This document shows, piece by piece, positions 8,459 to 17,612 of a DNA stretch of 57,021 nucleotides (position 1 is the stretch's first letter; each line of letters starts with the position of its first letter). Position numbers and translations under genes: made by a program. The DNA lies in NCBI GenBank assembly GCA_910589145.1, contig CAJUSD010000021.1, positions 1 to 57,021 on the forward strand, read 5' to 3'. This DNA comes from an uncultured Oscillospiraceae bacterium (GTDB taxonomy: Bacteria > Bacillota > Clostridia > Oscillospirales > Ruminococcaceae). The notes beneath the pieces are model-generated. The model did no database searches and was not told the DNA's origin. It saw only the letters and a list, made by a program, of their open reading frames with translations.

Positions 8459-10108
8459 ATGAAAAAAGCATTGACTACCATACTGGCGGCAAGTATGCTG
8501 CTTAGTGCTGCTGCGTGTAACAGCAGCACTCCATCTTCCAGCAGCCCGGCTTCAACCGGCGGTTCTTCCAGCACAGCCCCTTCAACGTCTTCCGCCGGAG
8601 GGGAATCCTCCGCAGCGGCCCCTGTCTCCACTGATGAGAAAATTACGATTAAAGCGTTTGAGTACTTGTTGGAAAATCAGCAGGTGGACTTGGACAATCT
8701 GTGGTTTTATCAGGAACTTGAGAAAAAGACCAACGTCCATGTAGAGTGGGAAGGGGTCAAAGACGGCGATTGGACTACCCGCCTGAACCTGATGTTTGCC
8801 TCTGGTGATTGGCCTGACGTAATCCTGCGCGGTACAGTCGATATTGAGGAGTACGGCGTTTCCCAGCAAATACTTCTCCCCCTGGATGATTATCTGGAAG
8901 CCAATATGCCTAATTACTACAGCCGCCTTTTCATGAACAATGCAAATGACTCTATTCCGGCATCAGACGGCAAGAGCTATTATATCGGCAACCTGACCGC
9001 ACAGAATGTCAACCATGACGGCAGCCATTATATTAATAAGACCTGGCTGGATAAATTGGGCTTAGATATTCCCAAGGATATTGATTCCCTGACCGAAGTC
9101 CTTCGGGCTTTCAAGACCCAGGATCCCAACGGGAACGGCCAGGCGGATGAAATCCCCTTCTCTGCCGCTGACCTGATTCATCAGACCCAGGGCGTATATA
9201 CCCATTTTGCTAACTTTGGCGTGCCGCTTCAAAGGTATGTCTATGCCTGTATTAATAATGAAGGCAAGGTGGTATTCCCTGGCGATATGGAAGGATTCCG
9301 ACCAGCCTGCGAATGGCTGAACCTTTGCTACAGTGAGGGACTTCTGGATCCAGAAGCGATTACTCAGGATTCTAACGTATGGGGCACCAAGATGAATGCC
9401 AACCAGGTAGGCTATACAACGTACCTGCGTTTAATCAATACTGCCTTGCAGCCTGAAATTGCTGAACAGTTTGTTTCAATCCTGCCGCCAGCAAGCCAAT
9501 ATGGCGTGTCAGTACCCCGAACGCTGGAAATCCCGGAATTTGGCGCAGCTCTTACCGTTGCAAATAAAAATGTGGAGCGTACCCTGCAATGGATTGATGC
9601 ACAGTTGGAAACAGAGACAATGATGATTTCCTATAACGGTCCGCTGCATGAGGGAGGCCCCATTGAACCAACTATGAAGATTAATGATGCTGGCAAGTAT
9701 GAAATTCTTTACATCCCAGAGAATAATGGACTTTATAATTATGTCCCCGTTTACCATGCCCAGTTCTTCGCGCCTGGTGATTATTATTTCGATATTTACG
9801 AGATGCCCCCTCACCGTGTAGAACGTTATGAGAGCAGTAAACAGTATGAAGAAGCGGGTGTTTTGGAGAAATATTCCTTTGACTATCTGCGTAACTTGTC
9901 CAAGATGAGCAGTGAAGAAGCCATTGAGGTTTCCCGCCTGTATACAGAAATTGAGAAGTTTATGAAGGAATCCATTGCCAGCTTTATCACTGGCGGCGTA
10001 ACTGACGCAAACTGGAAAACCTTCCAGGATACTGCCAGATCAGTGGGTGTGGATCGTTATGTTGAGTTGTATCAAAAAGCTTATGACAATTACCTTGCTA
10101 AACAATAA
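8459..10108 (+). CDS. Extracellular sugar-binding lipoprotein (LplA-like)
   Basis: The 549-residue precursor starts with a lipoprotein signal (MKKALTTILAASMLLSAAAC; lipid-modified Cys20) and a Ser/Thr/Ala-rich linker to about residue 58. The mature part is a type-1 family solute-binding protein: WEGVKDGDWTTRLNLMFASGDWPDVIL near its start, an EF-hand-like DPNGNGQADEIP loop around residue 220 that probably binds Ca2+, and a helical C-terminus. It would capture oligosaccharides outside the membrane and hand them to the two permeases upstream. A long perfect hairpin closes the operon. Confidence 0.92.
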   Translation: MKKALTTILAASMLLSAAACNSSTPSSSSPASTGGSSSTAPSTSSAGGESSAAAPVSTDEKITIKAFEYLLENQQVDLDNLWFYQELEKKTNVHVEWEGVKDGDWTTRLNLMFASGDWPDVILRGTVDIEEYGVSQQILLPLDDYLEANMPNYYSRLFMNNANDSIPASDGKSYYIGNLTAQNVNHDGSHYINKTWLDKLGLDIPKDIDSLTEVLRAFKTQDPNGNGQADEIPFSAADLIHQTQGVYTHFANFGVPLQRYVYACINNEGKVVFPGDMEGFRPACEWLNLCYSEGLLDPEAITQDSNVWGTKMNANQVGYTTYLRLINTALQPEIAEQFVSILPPASQYGVSVPRTLEIPEFGAALTVANKNVERTLQWIDAQLETETMMISYNGPLHEGGPIEPTMKINDAGKYEILYIPENNGLYNYVPVYHAQFFAPGDYYFDIYEMPPHRVERYESSKQYEEAGVLEKYSFDYLRNLSKMSSEEAIEVSRLYTEIEKFMKESIASFITGGVTDANWKTFQDTARSVGVDRYVELYQKAYDNYLAKQ

Positions 10109-10135
10109 CAATTAAATAAAACCCATGATCCAAAA

Positions 10136-10180
10136 TAGCAGCACCGCGGTACAGTGAAAAACTGTACCGCGGTGCTGCTA
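10136..10180 (+). terminator. Strong hairpin ending the first ABC operon
   Basis: Arms 10136-10155 and 10161-10180 pair perfectly over 20 bp around a GAAAA loop (core GCACCGCGGTACAG). The tail is not T-rich, so it may work as an mRNA-stabilising hairpin as well as a terminator. Confidence 0.65.
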
Positions 10181-10222
10181 CTGCGCAAATGATTCATTCA
10201 TATCTTGCTAAAAACAATTATC

Positions 10223-10252
10223 TTGCCAAGGCATATAGCAATGTGCTATAAT
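10223..10252 (+). promoter_or_regulatory. Promoter for the AraC-type sensor regulator
   Basis: TTGCCA (10223-10228) and TATAAT (10247-10252) are separated by 18 nt, a good vegetative promoter 140 nt ahead of the regulator start. The regulator can therefore be made independently of the transport operon. Confidence 0.65.
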
Positions 10253-10391
10253 AAAAAACACAGTAGATGCTAATCCTGTATAAATTGTCAATTTTTAAGA
10301 CGCTGCAACACATCACTGACTGTGCTGCGGCGCTTTTTTATTGCCGGAAAAGCCGGAGAATGTCAGCTTTGTAAGAGGAGAAGGAGAACCT

Positions 10392-12662
10392 ATGCTGAAA
10401 AAGTTCCTGTCGCGGTCTGTATCGTTTCGGTATATCATCCCTTATTTTGTTGTTTTGCTGACGGTTTTTGCAGGAATCGTCCTATATGTAAGCGATGTGT
10501 TTGACAAAGCAATTCAGGAAAGCGTTGTGGAACATAATACCAATCGCCTTGGACTTCTGCGGGTTGAACATGAAAAACAGCTCAGTACCTTATTAAGTAT
10601 TTGCGATCAGCTGAGTCTTTCCCCGCAGATATCAGCCTTTAAATTTATGGAAAAACCCATGGAAGGGTACTATATCAAACAGCAGCTATCAGCCTTTCAG
10701 GTAGCAAATAATTTCTGCGATCAGTTTTATATTACCTTTCATGAAGACAACTATTTATATTCTTCTGCTACATCAATATCTATGGATTTATTTTCCAACC
10801 TGTTTATTCAGTATGAAAATATTTCCTCTGATGAATTACAAGTGCTTCTGTGTGAAAGCCATAACAACCCCATAATTTTACCAGTTCAAAAGATACGCAA
10901 TGTACCAGTGGGAGAGGCCCCGGTAAAGATGCTTAGTTTTGTTATGCCGCTCCGACTTAAAGGGAAATATAGTATAGGAAACATTTTATTTCTGGTACAG
11001 GATAATACATATCAGCAGATGTTTACTGACGAGATACCAGAAGAGCGCGCTATGTATATTATTCAGAACCATCAAATTTTGGAAGCCTCTCGGCTGGATG
11101 TACCAGACAGCCTGATTTTAGAAGAAGTATACAGCCAGAAGGAGGCATTTGTTCGGGAACTTTCTGTAGAAGGGGAAAAATATTTATTATTTATGCAGCC
11201 AGGGGAGATGCTGGATATTCGTTATGCAGCACTTATCCCCCAGCAGACTGTAAAGCAGCAGGCCATGCGTTCCAAGATGGACTTTGGATTGTTCCTTTTA
11301 TTTTTAAGTGTACCTGCCAGTTTAATTGTTATCTATTTTACCCGGAGGCACATTCTCCAGCCTATCCGGGAAATCCAGCGCAGTGTAGGGGCGGAGCCTG
11401 GGTTTGGGGATGGGTTTGCCTCTATACGAGACGGTATTGAGGCATTAATTGGACAAAACATGGATTTAAATACGCGGCTTCATTCCAGCCTTTCTGCTAG
11501 AAGGGCGGAATTTGTACATAATTTTGTGAAAAGGCGGTTTTCTGCGCGGGAAGATATTTTGGAAGCTGCCGCGCGCCTAGAGCTAAACATAGATAAGCCA
11601 TGTTATTTAGCTGCAATTATTTCTGCAGCGTCTTCTGCCCAAAAGCCGGGGGTACTGATTGAATCTGCGCCCTGCGATGGGGTAGTTACTTGCTGCACCG
11701 AGATCATGTCAGAGGAAAGGGTATTGTTTTTAGCGTTCTGTGATACGCCGGAAGCCGCTGTAAGCTGGGCAGAACAGACAATGGCATCTCTTCACTCGGT
11801 ATGCAGGGATGCCGTTGTTGCTTTGAGCAATCCTCACTTTGACTTTTCCGAGGCTGGGGCTGCATATTTGGAGGCCGAAACTGCTTATGATAACCGTTTC
11901 CTTATGGATAACGAATATGTACTATATTTTTCCCAAGTAAATACTGCTGTAGAAAATGTAGGCCCCCTTTCCCAACGCTTTTTAGACGGGTTCTACAGCA
12001 TTTTGAATGGTGCAGGGGATGAGGAAAAAGCGCTGAACGAGTGGATTAACAGCCTTTTAGAGACCTTTTCCCGCCAAAAATTATCCTTGTTTGCTTTTCG
12101 GATGCTGGTCAACGATATTGTGAGCGCACTTTTAGGAAGGCTTTCCGCTTTACAGAATATTCCGTCGGATAACCTTCAATATTACGATATCTTTAATCTT
12201 TCTTCCTGCCGGAGAGTTCGGGATTTGACTGATGTTTTACGCAGGCTTTGTTCTGAGATTCTGAAAGGACAGGAAAACCTTAATTCCGATAAAGAGCCTG
12301 ATGATATTCAGAAACTTACTACATATTTAAAAGAACATTGTACTGATCCTAATTTGACAATAGGCTCTGCTGCGGAGGCCATGGGGATGAACTCTGCAAG
12401 GGCTTCCATTCTATATAAAGAACATACTGGGATGCACCCGTCAGCTTATTTGCAGTCGCTGAGGATGGAAAAGGCGAAGGAACTGCTGATTGAAAGCGAT
12501 CTGCCTGTTAAGGAAATTGCGGTAAAGGTGGGGTATTTTGATTCATCAAGTTTTATCAGAAGGTTTCGGCAAAATACCTCTGTTACGCCTGCACAGTATC
12601 GGCAGATGGCCAGAAATAGACAGGAAGAAGAATCCAAATCTGTGGGAATAAACCTAAGATAA
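10392..12662 (+). CDS. Membrane-anchored AraC family regulator (YtdP/YesN-like)
   Basis: The 756-residue protein has a membrane helix near residues 12-35 and another around 300-322 (FLLFLSVPASLIVIYF), enclosing an extracytoplasmic sensor of about 260 residues. A cytoplasmic linker follows, then a C-terminal AraC-type double helix-turn-helix (about residues 650-745, with LTIGSAAEAMGMNSARASILYKEHTGMHPSAYL and the VGYFDSSSFIRRFRQNTSVTPAQYR signature). Such one-component receptors sense extracellular sugar or binding-protein complexes and activate adjacent uptake genes. The ATG at 10392 is chosen because AAGGAG lies 7 nt upstream; an in-frame ATG at 10341 lacks a ribosome site. It probably controls the first carbohydrate locus. 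Confidence 0.88.
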   Translation: MLKKFLSRSVSFRYIIPYFVVLLTVFAGIVLYVSDVFDKAIQESVVEHNTNRLGLLRVEHEKQLSTLLSICDQLSLSPQISAFKFMEKPMEGYYIKQQLSAFQVANNFCDQFYITFHEDNYLYSSATSISMDLFSNLFIQYENISSDELQVLLCESHNNPIILPVQKIRNVPVGEAPVKMLSFVMPLRLKGKYSIGNILFLVQDNTYQQMFTDEIPEERAMYIIQNHQILEASRLDVPDSLILEEVYSQKEAFVRELSVEGEKYLLFMQPGEMLDIRYAALIPQQTVKQQAMRSKMDFGLFLLFLSVPASLIVIYFTRRHILQPIREIQRSVGAEPGFGDGFASIRDGIEALIGQNMDLNTRLHSSLSARRAEFVHNFVKRRFSAREDILEAAARLELNIDKPCYLAAIISAASSAQKPGVLIESAPCDGVVTCCTEIMSEERVLFLAFCDTPEAAVSWAEQTMASLHSVCRDAVVALSNPHFDFSEAGAAYLEAETAYDNRFLMDNEYVLYFSQVNTAVENVGPLSQRFLDGFYSILNGAGDEEKALNEWINSLLETFSRQKLSLFAFRMLVNDIVSALLGRLSALQNIPSDNLQYYDIFNLSSCRRVRDLTDVLRRLCSEILKGQENLNSDKEPDDIQKLTTYLKEHCTDPNLTIGSAAEAMGMNSARASILYKEHTGMHPSAYLQSLRMEKAKELLIESDLPVKEIAVKVGYFDSSSFIRRFRQNTSVTPAQYRQMARNRQEEESKSVGINLR

Positions 12663-12709
12663 TAGCTTAAAGCAGATTAAATAGAAAATCTAATAAATCC
12701 CCCAACAGA

Positions 12710-13477
12710 TCAATCCACATAATTTCCTTTCAGCGAAACGACAGAGTTCAGCCTTTTTATTCCACGTACTTCAATCATAACCCGAACTTTACCCGGCTGG
12801 AAATCTGACAGCGGCAGGTGGAATTCTCCCTGGATGTCAGTAAGATCGTAAAACAAGTTTTTATCCCCCTGCTGTACATGGAGGAAAATCTCACCTTCCT
12901 CACAGGCAACATTGGTGTAAAGTGATTGCAGGTCAGGATTATTAATGGTAAAGTCCTTTTTCAAATACCCATCGCTGCAATAGTAACACGAGAGTTTCCA
13001 TTCACCGTTCCATACTACGTTTGTACTCATAATATTAACAGTTGGCGATGGATAACCTGTACCGGAGGATAGGCCTCCTCCTATCGCCAAAAGGAATACC
13101 ATTCCAATGATAGACAAAATAGACAGTATATAACATATAATAGAGGATGCCAGAAAACTATTGTTTCGTTTATTCTCTGGAGGCGGAAGCGAACCAGCAG
13201 CCTGTTCCATCCCGCAGTGTTCACAGAAGCGGGCGTCCCTGGAAATCATCCAGCCACAGTTCTGGCAGGGGAGGCGGGCTTCCTTCCGGCCTGCCAGAAG
13301 ATATGCCAGCAGGCCAATCATTGGAGAGGCTGTAATAACAATTAAAATCCATACAGCCCCACTTTGCCCCCGGCCTTTGGCGTCCCTGTAAATCCAGATG
13401 CACAGAAATACTACACATAAAAGTAAAACTACCAGGCTGGAGAGAGCTAGAAAAAGAAAAGCAGTATTTGTTTGCAT
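12710..13477 (-). CDS. Membrane protein with PLDc_N-like helices and a zinc ribbon
   Basis: The protein (255 residues from this start) begins with two hydrophobic helices joined by IWIYRDAKGRGQSGAVWILIV, a pattern of phospholipase-D N-terminal (PLDc_N) membrane anchors. A C-x2-C...C-x2-C zinc ribbon follows (CQNCGWMISRDARFCEHCG), then a third helix near residue 120 and an extracytoplasmic beta-rich domain of about 120 residues. Catalytic HKD motifs are absent. An ATG 7 codons upstream (13498) is possible, but AGAGGG sits 10 nt before the chosen one. It is the last gene of the ECF sigma operon and may be part of the signal output; function is unknown. Confidence 0.7.
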   Translation of the reverse strand: MQTNTAFLFLALSSLVVLLLCVVFLCIWIYRDAKGRGQSGAVWILIVITASPMIGLLAYLLAGRKEARLPCQNCGWMISRDARFCEHCGMEQAAGSLPPPENKRNNSFLASSIICYILSILSIIGMVFLLAIGGGLSSGTGYPSPTVNIMSTNVVWNGEWKLSCYYCSDGYLKKDFTINNPDLQSLYTNVACEEGEIFLHVQQGDKNLFYDLTDIQGEFHLPLSDFQPGKVRVMIEVRGIKRLNSVVSLKGNYVD

Positions 13478-13528
13478 AAGGGAGATACCCTCTTTCATTA
13501 TTTATATATGGGAATTTTCAGTGTATGG

Positions 13529-13903
13529 CTAAAGGACAAGTGTTAGTTTATCTTTCAAAGATGCACAGCGGACTCCGACAATAGTCAGCGCAACTCCACC
13601 CAGGGAAGTATAAGCGGCAATCCCCATAACCAGTGTATTTAAAATACCATTGGACAGGGCGGCTGCCGCCAAAGAGAAAGCCAGATTCCCGATTATATTC
13701 AATAGAGCGGGAAGATACCACAAGGAGATTTTCCGAACAGGACGATTTTTTTCCGCCTGCTTCTTGTCCTGAATTTGGTATAGTTTGGCTTTCAGCCGGG
13801 AATTTAGAACTGGGTCGGGCAGTTCGGAACTGTCAGGAGGTGCTCCAAGGGCCTCCAAAAGCAGTTTTTCCAGTTTATCGTTGGATGGGCTTTCCATAAC
13901 CAT
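13529..13903 (-). CDS. Small membrane protein, probable anti-sigma partner
   Basis: The 124-residue protein has a charged, cytoplasmic-looking N-terminal half (residues 1-65) and two hydrophobic helices (about 68-90 and 95-113). Its start overlaps the end of the ECF sigma gene by 29 nt, the usual translational coupling of sigma/anti-sigma pairs. No zinc-binding HxxxCxxC anti-sigma motif is present, so the role is inferred from position, size and topology only. Confidence 0.6.
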   Translation of the reverse strand: MVMESPSNDKLEKLLLEALGAPPDSSELPDPVLNSRLKAKLYQIQDKKQAEKNRPVRKISLWYLPALLNIIGNLAFSLAAAALSNGILNTLVMGIAAYTSLGGVALTIVGVRCASLKDKLTLVL

Positions 13904-14402
13904 TTGCCTCCATTTCTTTTTTAATAAGTTTTTTTGCTTGGTATAAACGGCTTTTTACTGTACCTATGGGAATTCTCTCTGTTTTCGAGATTTCCTCCAG
14001 GCTCATTTCAAAGGTATACTGCAGGATGAGCGGGATTCGGTATTTTGCCGGAAGCCGTCCGATGGCCTTTTTGATTTCCTCTGTCTCCAGATGCGCCAAA
14101 ACTTCTCCTTCCGTGCTGCCGGGAGATGCCACAGCTGTTAAATCCTCTATGGGATCTGTTGCCCGGCGAAGCTGTTTGCGCTGTTCGTTTTTCCATATTC
14201 CACAGGCAATCGAGAATAAAAAGGATCGGGGGTTTCTATCCCATTGTATCTCTGTCCCCAGCTCGAAAAGTTTTAAAAAGGTTTGCTGGTACAGGTCTTC
14301 TGCGTCAGCTTTCCGCTTTGAAAGGCTGAGACAAAAACGGTAGACCTGTATTCCGTATTCATCTATTATTTGTTCCAGCTCTCTTGCGTCCAACATCTCC
14401 AC
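13875..14402 (-). CDS. ECF-type RNA polymerase sigma factor
   Basis: The 175-residue protein has region 2 (residues 15-80, with DAEDLYQQTFLKLFEL) and region 4 (about 110-165, with LPAKYRIPLILQYTFEMSLEEISKTERIPIGTVKSRLYQAKK), and no region 1 or 3, as is standard for ECF sigma factors. It directs RNA polymerase to stress or envelope promoters. It heads a three-gene operon with the probable anti-sigma protein and the zinc-ribbon membrane protein. No self-recognition promoter could be assigned with confidence. Confidence 0.9.
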   Translation of the reverse strand: MEMLDARELEQIIDEYGIQVYRFCLSLSKRKADAEDLYQQTFLKLFELGTEIQWDRNPRSFLFSIACGIWKNEQRKQLRRATDPIEDLTAVASPGSTEGEVLAHLETEEIKKAIGRLPAKYRIPLILQYTFEMSLEEISKTERIPIGTVKSRLYQAKKLIKKEMEANGYGKPIQR

Positions 14403-14472
14403 CTGCCTTTCCTATACTGTGTATTGTCGCCAGAATCGGAAAAGTTCAGCTTTTTTCTAATTTTTTATATAA

Positions 14473-14558
14473 AAAAAGGTTTGACGGGTTTAAACCTTCA
14501 AACCTTTTTCATTCGTCCCAGGCTGTACTCAACTTAGGCCGTGTCCGCAAATTTATCT
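14473..14558 (-). repeat. Composite intergenic repeat, copy B
   Basis: Read on the minus strand, the head (14558-14498: AAATTTGCGGACACGGCCTA, then GGGACGAATGAAAAAGG) is followed by a 12-bp hairpin (14473-14509, AAAAAGGTTTGA arms). The hairpin runs into a T-rich tract on the minus strand, so it probably ends the radical SAM operon, whose stop is at 14578. Confidence 0.65.
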
Positions 14559-14577
14559 TATCAAATTCATATTATCC

Positions 14578-15465
14578 CTAAAAAAACTTTAACTGTTCTT
14601 CTCCATACCCCAAATGAATCGCCCTTATAATATCCGGCATCCGGCAGAGTATACCCGCTTGATTGCAAGCAGTCGAAAAAGTCTTCCATAGCTTTCCAGC
14701 CAATGGGCTTGTACACTCATAAGCCAACCCAAAATGTCTTTGGTACTTGGCAGCGAGCCCCTTCCCAGGAAATATTTCCTCCAATTTATCCAGATAATAT
14801 TCCCGTTGGTTCTGCCTCAAAGTCATTCCAAAGGCCGGATAGATGAATCTTACTCCAGCTTTGGCGGCACGTGCAACAATTCCAAGTATATTTTCCTCTG
14901 TATCTTCTAAAAAGGGCAGTACTGGCATTAAAAGGATGCCGGTAAACAACCCTGCATGAGAAAGCTTTTTTAAAACTTCAAACCGGCGGGAAGATACTGG
15001 CACACCAGGCTCAATTTTCCGGGAAAGGCCATCATCGCAGGTTGTAATAGTAATATTGCATACAACAGGGTTTTGCTCTGCAATTTCCTGTAAAATAGGA
15101 ATATCGCGTAAAATAAGTTCGCTTTTGGTGGCAATGGCAGCGCCGAAACCATATGCCGCCAAAAGTTCCATTGCATGACGGGTAAGCTCTAATTCTTTTT
15201 CAAAGGGATTGTAAGGATCGCTCATAGAACCGGTGGAGACAATTCCAGGGCGGATTTTCCGGCGAAGGTCATCCCGTATCATTTCCAAAGCGTTTTCCTT
15301 TACACCTACTTGGTCAAAGGTTTGGATTCCATAGCAGCTGCTGCGGCTGTCGCAATAAATGCACCCATGGCAGCAGCCACGGTAAATGTTCATATTATAG
15401 CTTGCCCCAAACCATTGAGTAGACTTAGTGCGTGTGACAATGGTCTTTGCAGGAATGTACTGCAT
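14578..15465 (-). CDS. SPL-like radical SAM protein
   Basis: The 295-residue protein has a CX3CX2C iron-sulfur motif (Cys31, Cys35, Cys38 in YRGCCHGCIYCDSRS), a SAM-binding STGSMSDPYNPFE stretch and a TIM-barrel-like layout. The closest recognisable group is the spore photoproduct lyase-like (SplB-related, Rv2578c-type) radical SAM family; true SplB repairs UV spore photoproducts. The C-terminus lacks features that would prove lyase activity. It follows the membrane protein by 18 nt and the CARF-nuclease gene two genes upstream, apparently in one operon, so a DNA-related role is possible but not shown. Confidence 0.8.
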   Translation of the reverse strand: MQYIPAKTIVTRTKSTQWFGASYNMNIYRGCCHGCIYCDSRSSCYGIQTFDQVGVKENALEMIRDDLRRKIRPGIVSTGSMSDPYNPFEKELELTRHAMELLAAYGFGAAIATKSELILRDIPILQEIAEQNPVVCNITITTCDDGLSRKIEPGVPVSSRRFEVLKKLSHAGLFTGILLMPVLPFLEDTEENILGIVARAAKAGVRFIYPAFGMTLRQNQREYYLDKLEEIFPGKGLAAKYQRHFGLAYECTSPLAGKLWKTFSTACNQAGILCRMPDIIRAIHLGYGEEQLKFF

Positions 15466-15483
15466 TTTTCGGCAACAGTCCTT

Positions 15484-15954
15484 TCACTGTGAATTCAGGG
15501 TTTTAGCGTGCTGAAGATGAATGCCAATGTGACCTGCCCCCAGAATTGCCGCTGATAAGACAACCCATATTACCTTTCCATAAATCCCCATGATTAATAA
15601 AGCTGCAACCGGCAGAACCGCCCCAGATACGGGAATACCCAAAAGAGAACTGTAAAAGTCCCTTAATTGTTTACTGCTTCGGAAATAACGAACCCACCAA
15701 TATTCATATAAAAGCATAATCACTCCAGAAAAAACCAACCAAAGATTCCAAAGCCCAGCTTCCCGGTCTGGGTTCAGGTCTGAGAAAATCAGCAGAGAGC
15801 AGGACGCGCATATTTCCCCAAGCCGTTCCAGAAAAACGAGGATTTTGTTTTCTTTATCGCTGGCATAACCCTTCGGTGGATATTTTGCCCAGAAAAGGTT
15901 AGGCACTATCAGCATGATTAAAAACAGCAGCCCTGTATAAGAACCTGTATTCAC
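15484..15954 (-). CDS. Unknown membrane protein in the CARF-nuclease operon
   Basis: The 156-residue protein has about four hydrophobic segments (near residues 6-24, 42-58, 68-88 and 105-145) with a conserved-looking YYEYWWVRYFR-type aromatic/basic patch after the third. I do not recognise the family. The gene starts 2 nt after the stop of the CARF-nuclease gene and ends 18 nt before the radical SAM gene, so all three are likely to be co-transcribed. Confidence 0.6.
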   Translation of the reverse strand: MNTGSYTGLLFLIMLIVPNLFWAKYPPKGYASDKENKILVFLERLGEICASCSLLIFSDLNPDREAGLWNLWLVFSGVIMLLYEYWWVRYFRSSKQLRDFYSSLLGIPVSGAVLPVAALLIMGIYGKVIWVVLSAAILGAGHIGIHLQHAKTLNSQ

Positions 15955-15956
15955 CT

Positions 15957-17138
15957 TTACGGCACATTCCCCGCCCTTTTCAGGAAGGGAAGAAGGCCGC
16001 TTTCTTTTAATAAATCATTTCGCTCCACCAAAATTAAATCGAGTTCTTTTGCACGTATTCGGACAGTAGGAGCATCATTCAGCGCGGCAGTGGTCACTAA
16101 CATTGATTTTGCCCCAGAACCTCCAAGCTTTTTGGCATAGAGCTCAATTTCATTTAAACTTTCTGTTGTAGGGACAGAAGTTTTACAGGAAATAAAAATA
16201 GGGGTAATCCCCCGCATAAGCATTACATCTATTTCATTTACTACATTGTCTTTCCGCTGGGGAATGCCGTCCCAGTCAATGACAACGCTCATCTGGCAGT
16301 CGTGGAACCATCCGCTTCGCTTTGCCATAATAAAAGCGTATAATTCCAGCCATGTCCCCTGGGAGGTCAAATATCGAAGGGACATTTCATCTGCAAATTT
16401 CATATGGACCTTACGGGGAGTGATTTCCAGGTCTTTCAGGAACCCAAGCCGAAGGGCAAGCTGTGCAAATTCTGGCCGGAAATAGTTGACCCTTCCATTT
16501 GGGTCGGAAATGGTTTGCTTGCATTGGATAACAGTTGGACGCTTCTTCCTATGGGCTTCCGCAGCCGCTTGCTGAAGAAACCGGCAGAACATCAGCCATT
16601 CTTTTGGACGCCTCAGTGTTTCCTGAAAAAATTCCAAAATGGCATCAAAGCGGCTTTCTGGGGGTGTAGCGTGCATTTTGCGGAAAATCATTGCACCATT
16701 TGCCTCTAAAAGATCCTCTAACATAAGGGCGGGCATTTGGAAAATGGCCTTATAATCCTCTGCTGCTTCAGAACACAGAATAACTCCCTCCTGCCAGTCA
16801 ATACAGAAACATGGGCGGAACCTTCGATTGCATAGCTGTGATATGGCAAAACTAATAGCATCATTTCCGCCCGTTAAATCGAATACAGGATCGGGATAGG
16901 TTGCTAAAAGCCTTTCACAGACCTCGTTTACATTTCTGCTGGTATTTAAGGGCTGAATGGTAAACTTCATACCTGGATATTTCCGGGTCAGTGCGCGTTC
17001 TATTTCCCATATTCGCGAGATACATTCCGAACGCTCATCCGTAAGGAATACGACCCTTTCCGGTTTAAAAATATGGCTTGCCAGAATGTTGTCTATGGTA
17101 TTTTCCAGATCAAACAATTCAACCAGTGTTTTCATCAT
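15957..17138 (-). CDS. Card1/Can2-like CARF-domain nuclease (DUF1887 family)
   Basis: The N-terminal half is a CARF-like Rossmann domain: FKPERVVFLTDERSE after the first strand and the ligand-loop motif FDLTGGNDAISFAI (residues 86-99). The C-terminal domain has PD-(D/E)xK nuclease marks: WLELYAFIMAK, NEIDVMLMRG (Glu302, Asp304) and FISCKTS (Ser317-Cys318-Lys319), where many relatives have Glu in place of Ser. The length (393) fits the Card1/Can2 group. Known members are switched on by cyclic tetra-adenylate made by type III CRISPR systems and cut DNA and/or RNA. No CRISPR array or cas gene lies in this window. It is followed by a membrane protein and a radical SAM gene. Activity is uncertain because of the Ser. 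Confidence 0.75.
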   Translation of the reverse strand: MMKTLVELFDLENTIDNILASHIFKPERVVFLTDERSECISRIWEIERALTRKYPGMKFTIQPLNTSRNVNEVCERLLATYPDPVFDLTGGNDAISFAISQLCNRRFRPCFCIDWQEGVILCSEAAEDYKAIFQMPALMLEDLLEANGAMIFRKMHATPPESRFDAILEFFQETLRRPKEWLMFCRFLQQAAAEAHRKKRPTVIQCKQTISDPNGRVNYFRPEFAQLALRLGFLKDLEITPRKVHMKFADEMSLRYLTSQGTWLELYAFIMAKRSGWFHDCQMSVVIDWDGIPQRKDNVVNEIDVMLMRGITPIFISCKTSVPTTESLNEIELYAKKLGGSGAKSMLVTTAALNDAPTVRIRAKELDLILVERNDLLKESGLLPFLKRAGNVP

Positions 17139-17177
17139 ATCACCGTCCTTTGTTGGTCTGTTCTTAAGTTAACGTGG

Positions 17178-17303
17178 GTTCGAAAAAATAAATTTGCGGG
17201 AGTGAGCTAAGACGAGTGTAAGCTAGGGCGGATTAAAAAGGTTTGAAGGTCCCGGGAACTTTCCTAAAAAGTTCCCGAGTCGCGTCCGCAGACGCGAAAC
17301 TCC
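17178..17303 (+). repeat. Composite intergenic repeat, copy C (most complete)
   Basis: The head begins GTTCGAAAAAATAAATTTGC and continues to about 17249. It is followed by hairpin 1, CGGGAACTTT / AAAGTTCCCG (17253-17262 and 17268-17277, loop CCTAA), and hairpin 2, TCGCGTC / GACGCGA (17280-17286 and 17291-17297). It lies between the 6S-like RNA and the CARF-nuclease gene. Confidence 0.7.
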
Positions 17304-17344
17304 CCAGCCTGCTAAAATAAAACATAAACCATACCTAAAGGCAG

Positions 17345-17565
17345 ATATCTAAAGTCTTATGGGAATCCCGCCGTTTTCTTTATCGGGGAGCGGCAGGCAG
17401 TAAGTTTGAACCAGCCTCCGTGGGGGCATATATGGCGGGATTCTTTCCTGAAGGTTTTCTCTTACAGCCAGCGAACAGCCAACGGCTGCTGAGATGGCGT
17501 CCCTTATACCAAAAGCCATAGATTTAAAAGCGGCTTTTCGTCGAATTCACGTTAAGTTACATGCG
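17345..17565 (-). ncRNA. ssrS: Probable 6S RNA
   Basis: On the minus strand, positions 17412-17390 read GGTTCAAACTTACTGCCTGC, very like the 3' central region of known 6S RNAs (GGTTCAA..TTAC.GCCTGC). Ends near 17347-17371 and 17494-17522 can pair as a long interrupted closing stem (ATCTA/TAGAT, GGGA/TCCC, CGCC/GGCG). 6S RNA folds like an open promoter and sequesters sigma-A RNA polymerase. A promoter lies upstream at 17573-17600. The 5' end is probably processed; both ends are approximate. Confidence 0.6.
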
Positions 17566-17572
17566 TAATAAT

Positions 17573-17600
17573 ATTATATAAGACATAAATATGCAGTAAA
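17573..17600 (-). promoter_or_regulatory. Promoter of the probable 6S RNA
   Basis: On the minus strand, TTTACT (17600-17595) and TATAAT (17578-17573) are separated by 16 nt. Transcription would begin near 17565 and run into the structured RNA. Confidence 0.6.
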
Positions 17601-17612
17601 TGATAGAAATTC